Shown here piece by piece: positions 8,849 to 17,394 of a stretch of 64,000 bases of DNA. The stretch lies in contig JAEWOR010000019.1 of assembly GCA_023399595.1 (NCBI GenBank), positions 30,799 through 94,798 on the forward strand, given 5' to 3'. The DNA comes from Bacteroidota bacterium. Lineage in GTDB: Bacteria > Bacteroidota > Bacteroidia > Flavobacteriales > Weeksellaceae. The first letter of the stretch is position 1. Every line of letters begins with the position of its first letter. Both the position numbers and the translations under genes were made by a program. Below the pieces are notes generated by a model. The model was not told where the DNA came from. It saw only the letters and a list, made by a program, of their open reading frames with translations, and did no database searches.

Positions 8849-9039
8849 CTGTTTGTAACAAAACAACATTTACATTGATTACAAACACACCTGTTTATAA
8901 CAAAATAACATTTACATTGCTTACAAACACACCTGTTTATAACAAAACAACATTTACATTAGTTACAAACGCACCTGTTTATAACAAAATAACATTTACA
9001 TTGCTTACAAACACACCTGTTTATAACAAAACAACATTC
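8849..9039. repeat. 42-bp tandem repeat, about 4.5 copies
   Basis: Units start at 8849, 8891, 8933, 8975 and 9017 (the last is partial). Each unit runs from CTGTTTATAACAAAA through CATTTACATT to ACAAACACAC with two or three substitutions between copies. The period is divisible by three, so one frame stays open from a TTG at 8875 to 9087, but there is no ATG and no recognisable protein. The array fills the gap between recO and the convergent DUF1684 gene. There is no CRISPR structure: copies abut with no unique spacers. Confidence 0.9.
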
Positions 9040-9109
9040 AAAAACAAAAAAAACATGTTATTGTATTATTCAGAATCTTCTGGCTGATAAAATTTTAATG
9101 CACCCTATA

Positions 9110-9724
9110 TTAATGGTGATAAACGTCTTCATACATTACACCTGCACGAATTTCTACAGGTAACTTATTTTCTTCAGGAACTAACGGACAATTATAATCG
9201 AAGGCATTGTACGCGCAATAAGGTTGATAAGATTGGTTAAAATCTATAACCATGGTATTAGAAGTTGGAATTTTCAAATCCAAATATTTGCCACCTCCGT
9301 AAGTTTCTTTTCCGTTAGTAGCATCTCTAAAAGGCAAGAATAAATAATCTTTATATTTAGGATCATCCAATAAAGACATGCTTTGGTAAAGACTTAATTT
9401 AAAAGTTTCTCCTTTCAGTTTAAACTCTATTTTCCCATATTCTTTGTAAGTTTTGGTTTTACCAGAAGAAGTAGGAAGTTCAAAAGGTTCCGCATTCTCA
9501 GTTTTTACAAAATGAGCATTCACTCTGTAATTAAGATCTATAGGAAAGAAAGGATGTTGTTTGAAATTGGTGAAATTATCTCCTCTTAAAGGCGATTCTT
9601 TGGTATTTTTATATTCCGCATTGAGTTCTTTTTGAAACTTTTTAATTTCCTTAGTCCATTTTTTATTTTGAGCTTGAGGAAACATCATCACCAATGCAAA
9701 AAGCAGTACAATAAGTTTATTCAT
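9110..9724 (-). CDS. DUF1684 family exported protein
   Basis: A 204-residue protein with a signal peptide ending in FPQAQN. The body shows the DUF1684 signatures: GGGKYLDLKIP at about 145-155, then YQPYCAYNAFDYNCPLVPEENKLPVEIRAG near the C-terminus. The family is common in Bacteroidota and Actinobacteria and has no established biochemical function. Conserved Cys residues in YCAYN and DYNCP could be structural. The gene follows the 130-residue hypothetical on the same strand with about 9 bp between them, so they probably share a transcript with mqo. Confidence 0.85.
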   Translation of the reverse strand: MNKLIVLLFALVMMFPQAQNKKWTKEIKKFQKELNAEYKNTKESPLRGDNFTNFKQHPFFPIDLNYRVNAHFVKTENAEPFELPTSSGKTKTYKEYGKIEFKLKGETFKLSLYQSMSLLDDPKYKDYLFLPFRDATNGKETYGGGKYLDLKIPTSNTMVIDFNQSYQPYCAYNAFDYNCPLVPEENKLPVEIRAGVMYEDVYHH

Positions 9725-9733
9725 AGTTTAAAA

Positions 9734-10126
9734 TTACGAAATTTTAACTCTATAAATATCAGTCGAATTACGTTTAATATTTTGAATAAAAAAACCACCC
9801 TCTTGTGGAATTTCTTCTACGAGATTAAACTGAGTACAGTCTTTAGGTAAACCTGTAAAAACAAGGGTAAACCAATAATCTTTCATAGGTTCTATTTCCG
9901 TCCAATAAGGATACAAGCTAATATTTTCGTTGTGTACTAACGCACTTTTAGAACCAGAAACGGTATCAATAAGGAAAGTAGATTTCCAAATTCTTATAAG
10001 ATTGCCCCAAAAAGGAGAAGCCGGGAAACAACAATGTACAATTACTTGTTTTTCCTCATTAATTTTGGACTGTAAATCTTCCAAAATTTTTTCATCAATA
10101 ATTGGTTTTACAATTGTTGTTTCCAA
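9734..10126 (-). CDS. Conserved hypothetical protein (130 aa)
   Basis: I do not recognise the family. The protein is soluble, with no signal peptide or membrane segment. It has a HCCFPASPFWGNLIRIWKST segment and a second aromatic segment ISLYPYWTEIEPMKDYWFTL. The adjacent Cys-Cys and several Trp/Tyr residues suggest a compact mixed alpha/beta fold. It lies 10 bp after mqo and 9 bp before the DUF1684 gene on the same strand, which supports a real gene in an operon. Confidence 0.7.
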   Translation of the reverse strand: METTIVKPIIDEKILEDLQSKINEEKQVIVHCCFPASPFWGNLIRIWKSTFLIDTVSGSKSALVHNENISLYPYWTEIEPMKDYWFTLVFTGLPKDCTQFNLVEEIPQEGGFFIQNIKRNSTDIYRVKIS

Positions 10127-10136
10127 GCTTTTAATA

Positions 10137-11642
10137 TTAATATTCTAATTCTAATTTTTCTTTAGTGAAGTTTCTCACTTTATTAATAAGTTCTGGATCG
10201 TCCGCTAATTTTTTACCATAAGAAGGGATAAGTTCTAAGACTTTAGCGTTCCATTCGTTTTTCATTTTCTCCGGGAAGCATTTTTCCAAAACATCTAACA
10301 TTGCAGAAACCGCTGTAGATGCACCAGGAGAAGCTCCTAAAAGGGAAGCTAGATTTCCTGTACTGTTCACAACCACCTCGGTTCCAAACTCTAATTTCCC
10401 ACCCAAATTAGGATCTTTTTTTATCACCTGAACTCTTTGTCCAGCCACTTTCAGTTCCCAATCTTCTTCTTTAGCATCTTTAACAAAATCTCTTAAAGCT
10501 GCAATTCTCTGCTCTTTATTCATCGCTACTTGCTGAATAAGGTATTTTGTAAGATCTATATTATGCCACCAAGCGCCAAATAGAGAACGAATATTTTTTT
10601 TGTTCACACTTTCGGGTAAATCTAAATAGCTGCCATTTTTTAGGAATTTAGTAGAAAAACCAGCAAATGGCCCAAACAATAATGCTTTTTTACCGTCTAT
10701 AATTCTTAAATCTAAATGAGGAACAGACATTGGAGGAGCACCTACACTGGCTTGTGTATAAACTTTAACCTCATGTTTTTTTATAAGTTCTTCATTGTGA
10801 GTAACCAACCATTGTCCAGAAACTGGGAAACCGCCGTAACCTTCACTTTCTTTAATCCCAGAACTTTCTAAAAGAGACAACGCATAACCACCTGCACCAA
10901 TAAATACAAAATCTGCATTTACTTCTTGTTTATGATTGTGAATTCTGTCTTTAACCGTCATTTCCCACGTTCCATCGTCATTATAATCAACATCTTTAAC
11001 TTCATGATAAAGGAAAATTTCAACATTGGAATCTTCAATAAGATATCTTCCCATTTTTCTGGTTAAAGATCCGAAATTAACATCCGTTCCCATGTCCATT
11101 TTGGTAGCAGCTAGAACTTCATTCTCCTTTCTGTTTTCCATAATTAAAGGAATCCAAGTTTTCAATTGATTATGATCTGTTGAGAATTCCATTTGAGAAA
11201 AAAGATGAGATTGCGTTAATTTCTCATAACGTTTTTTAAGGAATGAAGCATCTTTTTCGCCAAAAACCAAACTCATGTGAGGACAAGAATTGATAAAATC
11301 TTTAGGTTGAGAAATAATATTTTTATCGATTAAATATGCCCAAAACTGCTTTGAAATTTCAAATTGTTCAGCAATTTTTTCGGCTTTTGAAATATCTATG
11401 CTTCCATCTTTTTTTTCTGGGGTATAATTAAGCTCGCAAAACGCAGAATGCCCTGTTCCTGCATTATTCCAAGCGGCGGTACTTTCTTTTGCAAATCTTC
11501 CTAATCTCTCGAAAATGGCAATTTTCATGTTAGGATCGAACTCGTGTAAAAGCATTGCAAGCGTAGCACTCATTATACCTCCTCCTATAAGAACAGCATC
11601 ATATTTTGGTTTAGGTGTTTTTTTGGTGATGGATTCCCCCAT
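10137..11642 (-). CDS. mqo: Malate:quinone oxidoreductase
   Basis: MQO is a peripheral inner-membrane FAD enzyme that oxidises malate to oxaloacetate and passes electrons to the quinone pool, bypassing NAD-linked malate dehydrogenase. The 501-residue length is normal. The N-terminal dinucleotide-binding motif is LIGGGIMSATLAMLL (residues 19-33), followed by WNNAGTGHSAFCELNYTPE, and later GGYALSLLESSGI, GGFPVSGQWL, GPFAGFSTKFLK and LLGASPGASTAVSAML, all MQO hallmarks. It supplies respiratory electrons alongside the Complex I encoded in this window. It probably leads a transcript with the two small genes downstream. Confidence 0.95.
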   Translation of the reverse strand: MGESITKKTPKPKYDAVLIGGGIMSATLAMLLHEFDPNMKIAIFERLGRFAKESTAAWNNAGTGHSAFCELNYTPEKKDGSIDISKAEKIAEQFEISKQFWAYLIDKNIISQPKDFINSCPHMSLVFGEKDASFLKKRYEKLTQSHLFSQMEFSTDHNQLKTWIPLIMENRKENEVLAATKMDMGTDVNFGSLTRKMGRYLIEDSNVEIFLYHEVKDVDYNDDGTWEMTVKDRIHNHKQEVNADFVFIGAGGYALSLLESSGIKESEGYGGFPVSGQWLVTHNEELIKKHEVKVYTQASVGAPPMSVPHLDLRIIDGKKALLFGPFAGFSTKFLKNGSYLDLPESVNKKNIRSLFGAWWHNIDLTKYLIQQVAMNKEQRIAALRDFVKDAKEEDWELKVAGQRVQVIKKDPNLGGKLEFGTEVVVNSTGNLASLLGASPGASTAVSAMLDVLEKCFPEKMKNEWNAKVLELIPSYGKKLADDPELINKVRNFTKEKLELEY

Positions 11643-11779
11643 AATTCTAAATTTTGCACAAATTTCGGAAAACTTACGCTAAAAACATTCGAGTTTCGAT
11701 TTATAAAATTAAACGCTTATTTAAATGTTTTCAATTTTATCAATAATTCTTTCTAATAAATAAGACTTTGAATAGTAGC

Positions 11780-11813
11780 AAAAAAAAATCACAAGATTCA
11801 CTGGTGATTTTTT
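11780..11813 (-). terminator. Intrinsic terminator after gpsA
   Basis: Minus strand AAAAAATCAC, an 11-base loop and GTGATTTTTTTT form a short stem with a T run 32 bp after the gpsA stop. The stem is A/T rich and could act in both directions. Confidence 0.6.
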
Positions 11814-11844
11814 AAATGTATTTTAAAAATTTTTTGTTAAAATA

Positions 11845-12879
11845 TTAATTAAGCTTTGATGTTAGTTTTTTAAACTGTTTTTCTGCGCTTTTGCCTTCAT
11901 ATAAAATACTGTAAATAGTATCTACAATGGGAAGTTTTAAATGTCTGTCTTCTGATGTTTTATAGATAGAATCTGTAGCGTAATAACCTTCAGCAATCAT
12001 ATTCATAGATTGAATAGCAGATTTCACGGTATAACCTTTTCCGATAAGATTCCCTAAATTTCTATTCCTAGAAAACAGTGAGTAAGCTGTTACCAATAAG
12101 TCTCCTAAATAAGCACTCTCATTTACATCTCTTGGGGTTTCATAAATATTTTCTAGGAAAAGCTCCATTTCTCGGATGGCATTCGAAACAAAAACCGCTG
12201 TAAAGTTATCTCCATATCCTAAACCATTGGCAATCCCCGCTCCTATTGCAAAAATATTTTTAAGAATAGCACTATATTCATTCCCCAAAACATCTTTACT
12301 TGGTGTAACTTTAATAAAATCTGAACTGAAAATATTAATTAATTTTTGAGAAACCTCATCTTCAACTGTAGCAATAGTAAGATAAGAAAGTCTTTCCATA
12401 GCAACTTCTTCCGCATGACACGGACCTGCAATAACTGCTTGATTTCTAAAACCAATCTGGAATTCATCTCGTAAATAATGTGCAACAATATCATTCACCT
12501 TAGGAATAATCCCTTTAATGGCAGAAACGAAGATTTTATCTTTATAATCGCAAGTCATTTTCTCTAACGTATCTGAAAGATAAATAGACGGCGTTGCTAA
12601 AACTACAATATCACAATTGGAAACCAACTCATTAATATCGGTAGTTAATTTCAAACTTTTCAAATTAAAATTAACAGCAGTAAGATAAGTAGGATTATGT
12701 CCTCTAAGTTCTATTGCACCTTTTACAAATTCACTGCGAACACACCAATGCACTACTTTACAGTTTTCTACAAGCATTTTTACAATAGCAGTGGCAAAAC
12801 TCCCACTTCCCACAACTCCAACAGACACATCTTGCATTTTTTTACTTTTTACTTTAGTATTATCTTTCTTCTTGGTCAT
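11845..12879 (-). CDS. gpsA: NAD(P)-dependent glycerol-3-phosphate dehydrogenase
   Basis: GpsA reduces dihydroxyacetone phosphate to sn-glycerol 3-phosphate, the backbone of membrane phospholipids. The Rossmann motif GSGSFATAIVKML starts near residue 24 after a lysine-rich leader. Other signatures are VLATPSIYL, VSAIKGI, VIAGPCHAEEVA and GNEYSAILKNIFAIGAGIANGLGYGDN, which contains the catalytic Lys. The 344-residue size fits. The first about 17 residues (TKKKDNTKVKSKK) are basic; an internal start is possible, but the promoter position supports the longer form. It is monocistronic, with its own promoter and terminator. Confidence 0.94.
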   Translation of the reverse strand: MTKKKDNTKVKSKKMQDVSVGVVGSGSFATAIVKMLVENCKVVHWCVRSEFVKGAIELRGHNPTYLTAVNFNLKSLKLTTDINELVSNCDIVVLATPSIYLSDTLEKMTCDYKDKIFVSAIKGIIPKVNDIVAHYLRDEFQIGFRNQAVIAGPCHAEEVAMERLSYLTIATVEDEVSQKLINIFSSDFIKVTPSKDVLGNEYSAILKNIFAIGAGIANGLGYGDNFTAVFVSNAIREMELFLENIYETPRDVNESAYLGDLLVTAYSLFSRNRNLGNLIGKGYTVKSAIQSMNMIAEGYYATDSIYKTSEDRHLKLPIVDTIYSILYEGKSAEKQFKKLTSKLN

Positions 12880-12896
12880 TTTTAGAATATAAGCTG

Positions 12897-12928
12897 CAAA
12901 GATATCAAACCTAACACATTAAATCAAA
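12897..12928 (-). promoter_or_regulatory. Bacteroidota-type promoter for gpsA
   Basis: On the minus strand TTTG (12925-12928), a 20-bp spacer and TATCTTTG (12897-12904) match the TTTG/TAnnTTTG consensus exactly. The -7 box ends 17 bp before the gpsA ATG, giving a very short leader. Confidence 0.75.
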
Positions 12929-13030
12929 GGTTTAATGATATCTAAAATTCCATAAACAATGTTAATATACACAATCTTTTGAATAAAACCTCGTTATTTA
13001 AGTTATTACTTAAAATACTATTAAAGTAAA

Positions 13031-13060
13031 TTGTATTAAAGTAATTTTTAACTAATTTTG
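13031..13060 (+). promoter_or_regulatory. Promoter for the M23 peptidase gene
   Basis: TTG at 13031-13033, a 19-bp spacer and TAATTTTG at 13053-13060 match the Bacteroidota promoter pattern, 40 bp before the ATG at 13101. Confidence 0.65.
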
Positions 13061-13100
13061 CCAACTTAAAATCTAAAGAAAGTATTTCCTAAAAAGAAAA

Positions 13101-14114
13101 ATGAAAAATCTAATCAATTTCAAAAAAAAATCAAACCTTATTCTTGTTGGCCTTGGAGCCTTAGTTTTCGGCCAAGCTTTATTTATAGGTAAACTTTATG
13201 CTGATAAAAATGATAAAGTTTACGAAGTTAATTTAGTAAAAATAAACACCGAAAAAGACAGTATTGACTATCTGAAAATGAAGACTGATTTAGGGATGAT
13301 AGACCAATCGGTAGGTGAACTAAACGCATTTTTAAAAGACAAAAATATTTCTAGTGAAAAACTAGAGAGATTACAGACAGATAGCATTTCTAGCTCTATT
13401 TATCTTGCAAAACAAGCGAATAGATATAGTGATTATTTAATAAATTTACAGATAAAACTACAACAAGTTCCTTTGGGAATGCCTTCTGATGGTTATATCT
13501 CTTCAAATTTTGGAAAAAGAAAAAATCCAATTCCTTATAAAGTTGTACATGCATCAACAGTGGCTCCCGTTGCAAAAGCAAAAACTACTGCAGCTCCTGT
13601 TGCTGAAGTAAAACCTGCAGCTCCTTACGAAAAAGAATTAGAAATAACGGGTGACGATGGTATTGTAAGAAAAGTAAAAGTCTTGGTAACTCCAAAAGCT
13701 CCTGTTCAACCTGTTGTTGCTACAGCTTCAGTTGCATCTACCAATACTACAACTGGCAAAAAAGTAATTGAAAAAAACAATACTCCTGCGGAACCAGATC
13801 AAATTCAGTTTCATAAAGGTTTAGATATCGCAGTAGCTTACGGTTCGGATGTAAGAGCTACAGCAGCTGGAACCGTATTATTTTCTGGTGTTAAAGGAGG
13901 TTATGGTAATTGTGTAATTATCTCTCATGGAAATGGCTTAGCAACATTATATGCGCACCTTTCCGAACTATTAGTAAAAGCCAATAAGAAAATAAAAGTG
14001 GGGGAAGTAATTGCTAAAAGTGGGAATTCTGGCCGATCAACAGGACCTCACCTTCATTATGAAGTTCATAAAAACAATACTCCTGTGAATCCTAAATTAT
14101 TTATTAATTTATAA
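13101..14114 (+). CDS. M23 family peptidoglycan endopeptidase/LytM-like, membrane-anchored
   Basis: A 337-residue envelope protein. Residues 13-31 are a single uninterrupted hydrophobic segment (signal anchor). Residues about 50-115 are helical. Residues about 150-232 are an Ala/Pro/Val/Thr-rich linker. The C-terminal M23 (LytM) domain has all zinc ligands: His and Asp in FHKGLDIAVAYG (about 237), His in LYAHL, and HLHYEV (about 316). Active M23 enzymes cut peptide cross-bridges of peptidoglycan. The intact active site suggests a hydrolase in growth or division rather than a NlpD/EnvC-type activator. It is a housekeeping gene, distinct from the M23 domains in the two accessory loci. Confidence 0.88.
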   Translation: MKNLINFKKKSNLILVGLGALVFGQALFIGKLYADKNDKVYEVNLVKINTEKDSIDYLKMKTDLGMIDQSVGELNAFLKDKNISSEKLERLQTDSISSSIYLAKQANRYSDYLINLQIKLQQVPLGMPSDGYISSNFGKRKNPIPYKVVHASTVAPVAKAKTTAAPVAEVKPAAPYEKELEITGDDGIVRKVKVLVTPKAPVQPVVATASVASTNTTTGKKVIEKNNTPAEPDQIQFHKGLDIAVAYGSDVRATAAGTVLFSGVKGGYGNCVIISHGNGLATLYAHLSELLVKANKKIKVGEVIAKSGNSGRSTGPHLHYEVHKNNTPVNPKLFINL

Positions 14115-14132
14115 TTCACTGTTTTCAATAAT

Positions 14133-14174
14133 AAAATCGGCTCAGAAACTTCGTTTCTGAGCCGATTTTATTTT
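14133..14174. terminator. Bidirectional terminator between M23 gene and FKBP gene
   Basis: AAAATCGGCTCAGAAAC, a TTC loop and GTTTCTGAGCCGATTTT form a perfect long stem with A and T runs on both sides. It serves the plus-strand M23 gene and overlaps the stop of the minus-strand FKBP gene. Confidence 0.9.
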
Positions 14175-14607
14175 AGATAATTTTTAAAAGTTCCACTTCA
14201 AAAACCAAAGTGGAATTTGGTCCAATTTCTTTACTAATCTGCTCATTACCATAAGCTAAATGCGCAGGAATTGCGAATTTCCATTTACTTCCAACAGGCA
14301 TTAATTGAACACCTTCTGTCCAACCTGCAATTACTCTATTCAATGGAAAAATAGCGGGTTCACCTCTTTTCACAGAAGAATCAAATATTTTCCCTGTAAT
14401 AGTTGTACCATGATAATGGCATTTTACTCTGCTTTTGGCGGTAGGTTTTTCGCCATCACCCTGAACAATAATTTCGTATTGTAAGCCACTTGGCAATGTA
14501 ACAACACCTTCTCTTTTTCCATTTTCCTCAAGATACTCTTGACCTTCTTTCAAATTTTTTGCGGCAAGTTCTTGCTTTCTTTTGAATAATAAATCTGCTA
14601 CTCCCAT
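14173..14607 (-). CDS. FKBP-type peptidyl-prolyl cis-trans isomerase
   Basis: A 144-residue isomerase of X-Pro bonds. After a short helical lead (VADLLFKRKQELAAKN) the FKBP domain covers about residues 40-144, with SGLQYEIIVQGDGEKPTAKS, VKCHYHGTTITGKIFDSS, VIAGWTEGVQLMPVGSKW, IPAHLAYGNEQI and STLVFEVELL. Active-site aromatic and Asp residues (Y in HYHGT, D in FDSS, W in GWTEG) are present. It has no signal peptide, so it is probably cytosolic. It resembles FklB/Mip-type isomerases but lacks the dimerisation arm. Confidence 0.92.
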   Translation of the reverse strand: MGVADLLFKRKQELAAKNLKEGQEYLEENGKREGVVTLPSGLQYEIIVQGDGEKPTAKSRVKCHYHGTTITGKIFDSSVKRGEPAIFPLNRVIAGWTEGVQLMPVGSKWKFAIPAHLAYGNEQISKEIGPNSTLVFEVELLKII

Positions 14608-14714
14608 TCTAAAAATATTTGTGTAAAATTATTGAAATATTTTAGTTTTTTTTTATAACTAATGACGATTAATCATTTAAAGTTTGCTTATTTACAAGTT
14701 TTTAAGAAATATAG

Positions 14715-15452
14715 TTAATTCTTCACTCTATTCCTAAATATGTATCCTTGTTTCCCTTCTTTTGTTTTTACTAAAAACCAATCCCTAGAATTATCCAAAA
14801 CATCGATATGTTCTCCTGATTTTATTTTTTGTAAAACTTCTGATGTTGTAGTTTTGTCTTTTCTAAGATTTGTGTAACCGTCAGGATCTTGAATATGGTT
14901 TTTTGAATAAGAACCTTTTAGTAATTTATCAATTTGATTGATTCTTGATTTAGATACTACGTAACTTTCATAACCATCATCTTTATTAGCTTGAATTTTG
15001 TCTTCTGATTCTTGTTTAGCTTCATTAGATGTTTGCAAATCTTTTTCTGAAATAATATAATGATTGTCTATTAATATTTTTATTGCATTATAATCTTCCT
15101 GATGTATTGCTAAGTTCATTAAACTATTTAGATTTTTAGCATCTATTTTATACTTTAATATAAAATATTGCAACCAACTACTATCCGTATAGTATTGCAA
15201 ATCAAAAAAGGTTTCATTATTTATTAGATACGATAAATTATTTATATTAAAATCTTCTTGTGGTGATTCATTAAGAAATGCTTCAAGTTTTTCTTTAAAA
15301 ATTTTAATTTCTGGTATATCTTTATTTAAATCACTTGGCGTAAAATCAATATTAGTTCCTTCATTAAAAAGGTTAGTGAATTGTATTACTTTTTCTTGAC
15401 TCTTACAAGAAATTATATTTAATAGAACAAATAATGCTGTTAAAATTTTCAT
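14715..15452 (-). CDS. SH3-domain lipoprotein, candidate immunity protein (locus 1)
   Basis: A 245-residue exported lipoprotein with lipobox IISC (Cys16). Residues about 100-135 look ankyrin-like (NLAIHQEDYNAIKILIDN). Residues about 186-243 are a bacterial SH3 domain with DGYTNLRKDKTTTSEVLQKI and the final GYIFRNRVKN. Bacterial SH3 domains commonly bind peptidoglycan. The SH3 part is paralogous to the end of the lipoprotein at 57130, while the N-terminal parts differ. The signal peptide and its upstream bases duplicate those of the gene at 17994. It is the last gene of accessory locus 1. An immunity role against a wall hydrolase is inference from context. Confidence 0.75.
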   Translation of the reverse strand: MKILTALFVLLNIISCKSQEKVIQFTNLFNEGTNIDFTPSDLNKDIPEIKIFKEKLEAFLNESPQEDFNINNLSYLINNETFFDLQYYTDSSWLQYFILKYKIDAKNLNSLMNLAIHQEDYNAIKILIDNHYIISEKDLQTSNEAKQESEDKIQANKDDGYESYVVSKSRINQIDKLLKGSYSKNHIQDPDGYTNLRKDKTTTSEVLQKIKSGEHIDVLDNSRDWFLVKTKEGKQGYIFRNRVKN

Positions 15453-15476
15453 TATTCTTTTTTTAGTTCTTGCTAA
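15390..15476 (-). repeat. Duplicated lipoprotein junction, copy A
   Basis: From the start-proximal side this holds AGCAAGAACT, an A run, a stop and ATG, then the codons for the signal peptide MKIL-x-x-LFVLLNIISCK-x-QEK. The copy at 17932-18018 is at a constant 2,542-bp offset. In copy B the part before the ATG is the real end (QELKKE-stop) of a lipoprotein gene; here it is only a relic of such an end. Confidence 0.8.
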
Positions 15477-15521
15477 TGTTCATTCTCAAAAATCTTTAAT
15501 TTAACATTACAAGAATTAATT

Positions 15522-16298
15522 TTATTTCTTAATAAATGTCAAATATTTAGAATCACACTGCACAAAATGGTTATATTCATTTATTGAATTACCATAGTTT
15601 TGAATAACAATGCTATCTTTATAGTAAGATCCTTCAATTTTTCCCAATTTTATAATATTAGAATTGCTAGTTTTATCTTGATTAATTTTCCCTTTAGATA
15701 TAATTTTTCCTCTATCTAGAATCTCATAAACATTATTTTCCAAGTGGATTGTGAATCTTGAATTTTCACAATTTTTTGCTACATATGTAGAATTTATTAA
15801 TCTTTTAGAATTATTATTTTCATTACTAAGAAAAATAATTTCTCCATTGGAAGTCCACTCATTATTATCATTCCATTCACCATCACAAGCAGTTTGAAAT
15901 GAATCTAGAATTTCAGATTTATAAATTGAAATTAGTTGACATGTATAATTTTCTGATGTATTTAATTCATTTTCACTACTAGGCATATCAGTAATAATAG
16001 CATCAACGATAATATATTTTTTGTTAGGAGATATTTTTATATCTAATTCGCTACCCCATTCATCATCCCACCCTTTAATTGAGAGAGTGTCTTTATTAAT
16101 GATTAATTTTGGTTTCTTCCAATAATTTTGAACTTTATCTGTGAAAATTAATTTAACATTTTCGTTAATTGTTACGTTTTTTTGATTTTCTTTATTTATA
16201 TGTTTATTTACAACTTTATTTACATCTGTTTGTTGTGCATTTGATTTCTTACAGTTAATCAAACAAATTAATGTACAAAGTAATATTATATTTTTCAT
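15522..16298 (-). CDS. Hypothetical lipoprotein (locus 1)
   Basis: A 258-residue exported protein: signal peptide with LINC lipobox (Cys16), then a Lys/Asn-rich stretch. The body is mostly beta-strand (KLIFTDKVQNYWKKPKLIIN, WDDEWGSELDIKIS, YIIVDAIITDMPSS) with a TACDGEWNDNNEWTSNGEI segment. I recognise no named family. It lies 8 bp after the orphan lysozyme-like gene, in the position of a cognate immunity gene. That role is inference. Confidence 0.65.
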   Translation of the reverse strand: MKNIILLCTLICLINCKKSNAQQTDVNKVVNKHINKENQKNVTINENVKLIFTDKVQNYWKKPKLIINKDTLSIKGWDDEWGSELDIKISPNKKYIIVDAIITDMPSSENELNTSENYTCQLISIYKSEILDSFQTACDGEWNDNNEWTSNGEIIFLSNENNNSKRLINSTYVAKNCENSRFTIHLENNVYEILDRGKIISKGKINQDKTSNSNIIKLGKIEGSYYKDSIVIQNYGNSINEYNHFVQCDSKYLTFIKK

Positions 16299-16306
16299 TG
16301 TATTTT

Positions 16307-17299
16307 TTATTTTAAATATGGATTATTTTTCATTTGAGTGTAACGTGAAGACATTTGAGTTCCACGCCTGTTTTTACCATAAATTTCCAAGATTTTTTCT
16401 TCGTAGTCTTTATGATTATTTTTCCAGTCATTTGGTTTTTTTGATGCATTTGGATTTTGTTTATAGAAATCATTTAATGCTTTCCCAAAATCCTCTTTAA
16501 CATAAGCAGGTCTATTTATATGTTGATCTAATGCTGTTGCTTTTCCTAACTTCGATTTTAAATAATCACTAATTTTATATGTATAACCTGTTGGAATAAT
16601 AGGTAAAACTTTTTGTCTTAATCTTATAATAAAATCTTCTATTTGTTTTGCTTGAAAATAGGGGTCTTTAGAAGCATTTATTAATGGCTCAATAGGTATG
16701 CATTTTACTTTTTTTTTATAATTTTCGACATTAAATCCATCTCTAATTTTATTTTTTAATTCAGAACCCGTAATATTTTGATAATAGGCTTTCCATTTAA
16801 TAATTTCCTTTTTACCAACTTTAATAACTTCTTTTTTTACTTCCCATCCGCAATTGGCAAACAATTTTTCAAATCTATCTGGATATTCTCCTTTAAATTC
16901 TTGCATCTGTATTGGAAATTCACCATAACCGTCAGGGTTTATAGTTTTTTGCATTGCGCCAACTGTTACTATTTCTGAATCATAAGACTGTACAGAATCT
17001 AGATTACCTTCATTGGAGGACATGCCAATGATTATATCTTTTTCTTCAAATGTGATTTTATTGGTAGATAATAAAATATTCCATTCACTATAATTAGCTA
17101 GTTTTAATGCACCCCAAAAGACAGGGCCGTATTTTGGATTTTTCTTACCATATCTTGTACATGTTATTTTTTCTCTATATTCTATACCACAGTTTTCATT
17201 TGTCTTCTCCTCAATCTTCTCAATTTTTTTTCCTTTTATCACCACATCACTATTTCCTTGTGGTATTTTTGTTGGTTCAGCATCTAAAGTTATTGGCAT
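16307..17299 (-). CDS. Lysozyme/chitosanase-like wall hydrolase module without delivery domain (locus 1)
   Basis: A 330-residue protein with no signal peptide. Its first about 35 residues (PITLDAEPTKIPQGNSDVV) look like an interdomain linker. The central segment MSSNEGNLDSVQSYDSEI then VTVGAMQ resembles the catalytic-Glu region of lysozyme-superfamily enzymes, and FPIQMQEFKGEYPDRFEKLF follows. The C-terminal half is helical. Homologous positions in locus 2 hold proteins with a long shared N-terminal region; here that region is missing. The frame is open for only eleven codons upstream of the ATG before a TAA. It is probably a 5'-truncated effector or an orphan toxin module. Assignment to the lysozyme superfamily is tentative. 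Confidence 0.6.
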   Translation of the reverse strand: MPITLDAEPTKIPQGNSDVVIKGKKIEKIEEKTNENCGIEYREKITCTRYGKKNPKYGPVFWGALKLANYSEWNILLSTNKITFEEKDIIIGMSSNEGNLDSVQSYDSEIVTVGAMQKTINPDGYGEFPIQMQEFKGEYPDRFEKLFANCGWEVKKEVIKVGKKEIIKWKAYYQNITGSELKNKIRDGFNVENYKKKVKCIPIEPLINASKDPYFQAKQIEDFIIRLRQKVLPIIPTGYTYKISDYLKSKLGKATALDQHINRPAYVKEDFGKALNDFYKQNPNASKKPNDWKNNHKDYEEKILEIYGKNRRGTQMSSRYTQMKNNPYLK

Positions 17300-17394
17300 T
17301 ACTGACGATTTTACAGAAGTTTCGTCATAAAATTATATTTATATTCATTTCGATTTTTGGGGAAGATTACACGAACAATCATTATTTTTTCATG

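Noticed and set aside
8849..9039. CRISPR array
   Set aside because: The 42-bp copies abut directly; there are no unique spacers, no constant-length spacers and no cas genes nearby.
8875..9087. Protein-coding gene of 14-residue repeats
   Set aside because: The only start is a TTG inside the repeat, the frame exists because 42 is divisible by three, and no homologous protein type is recognisable.
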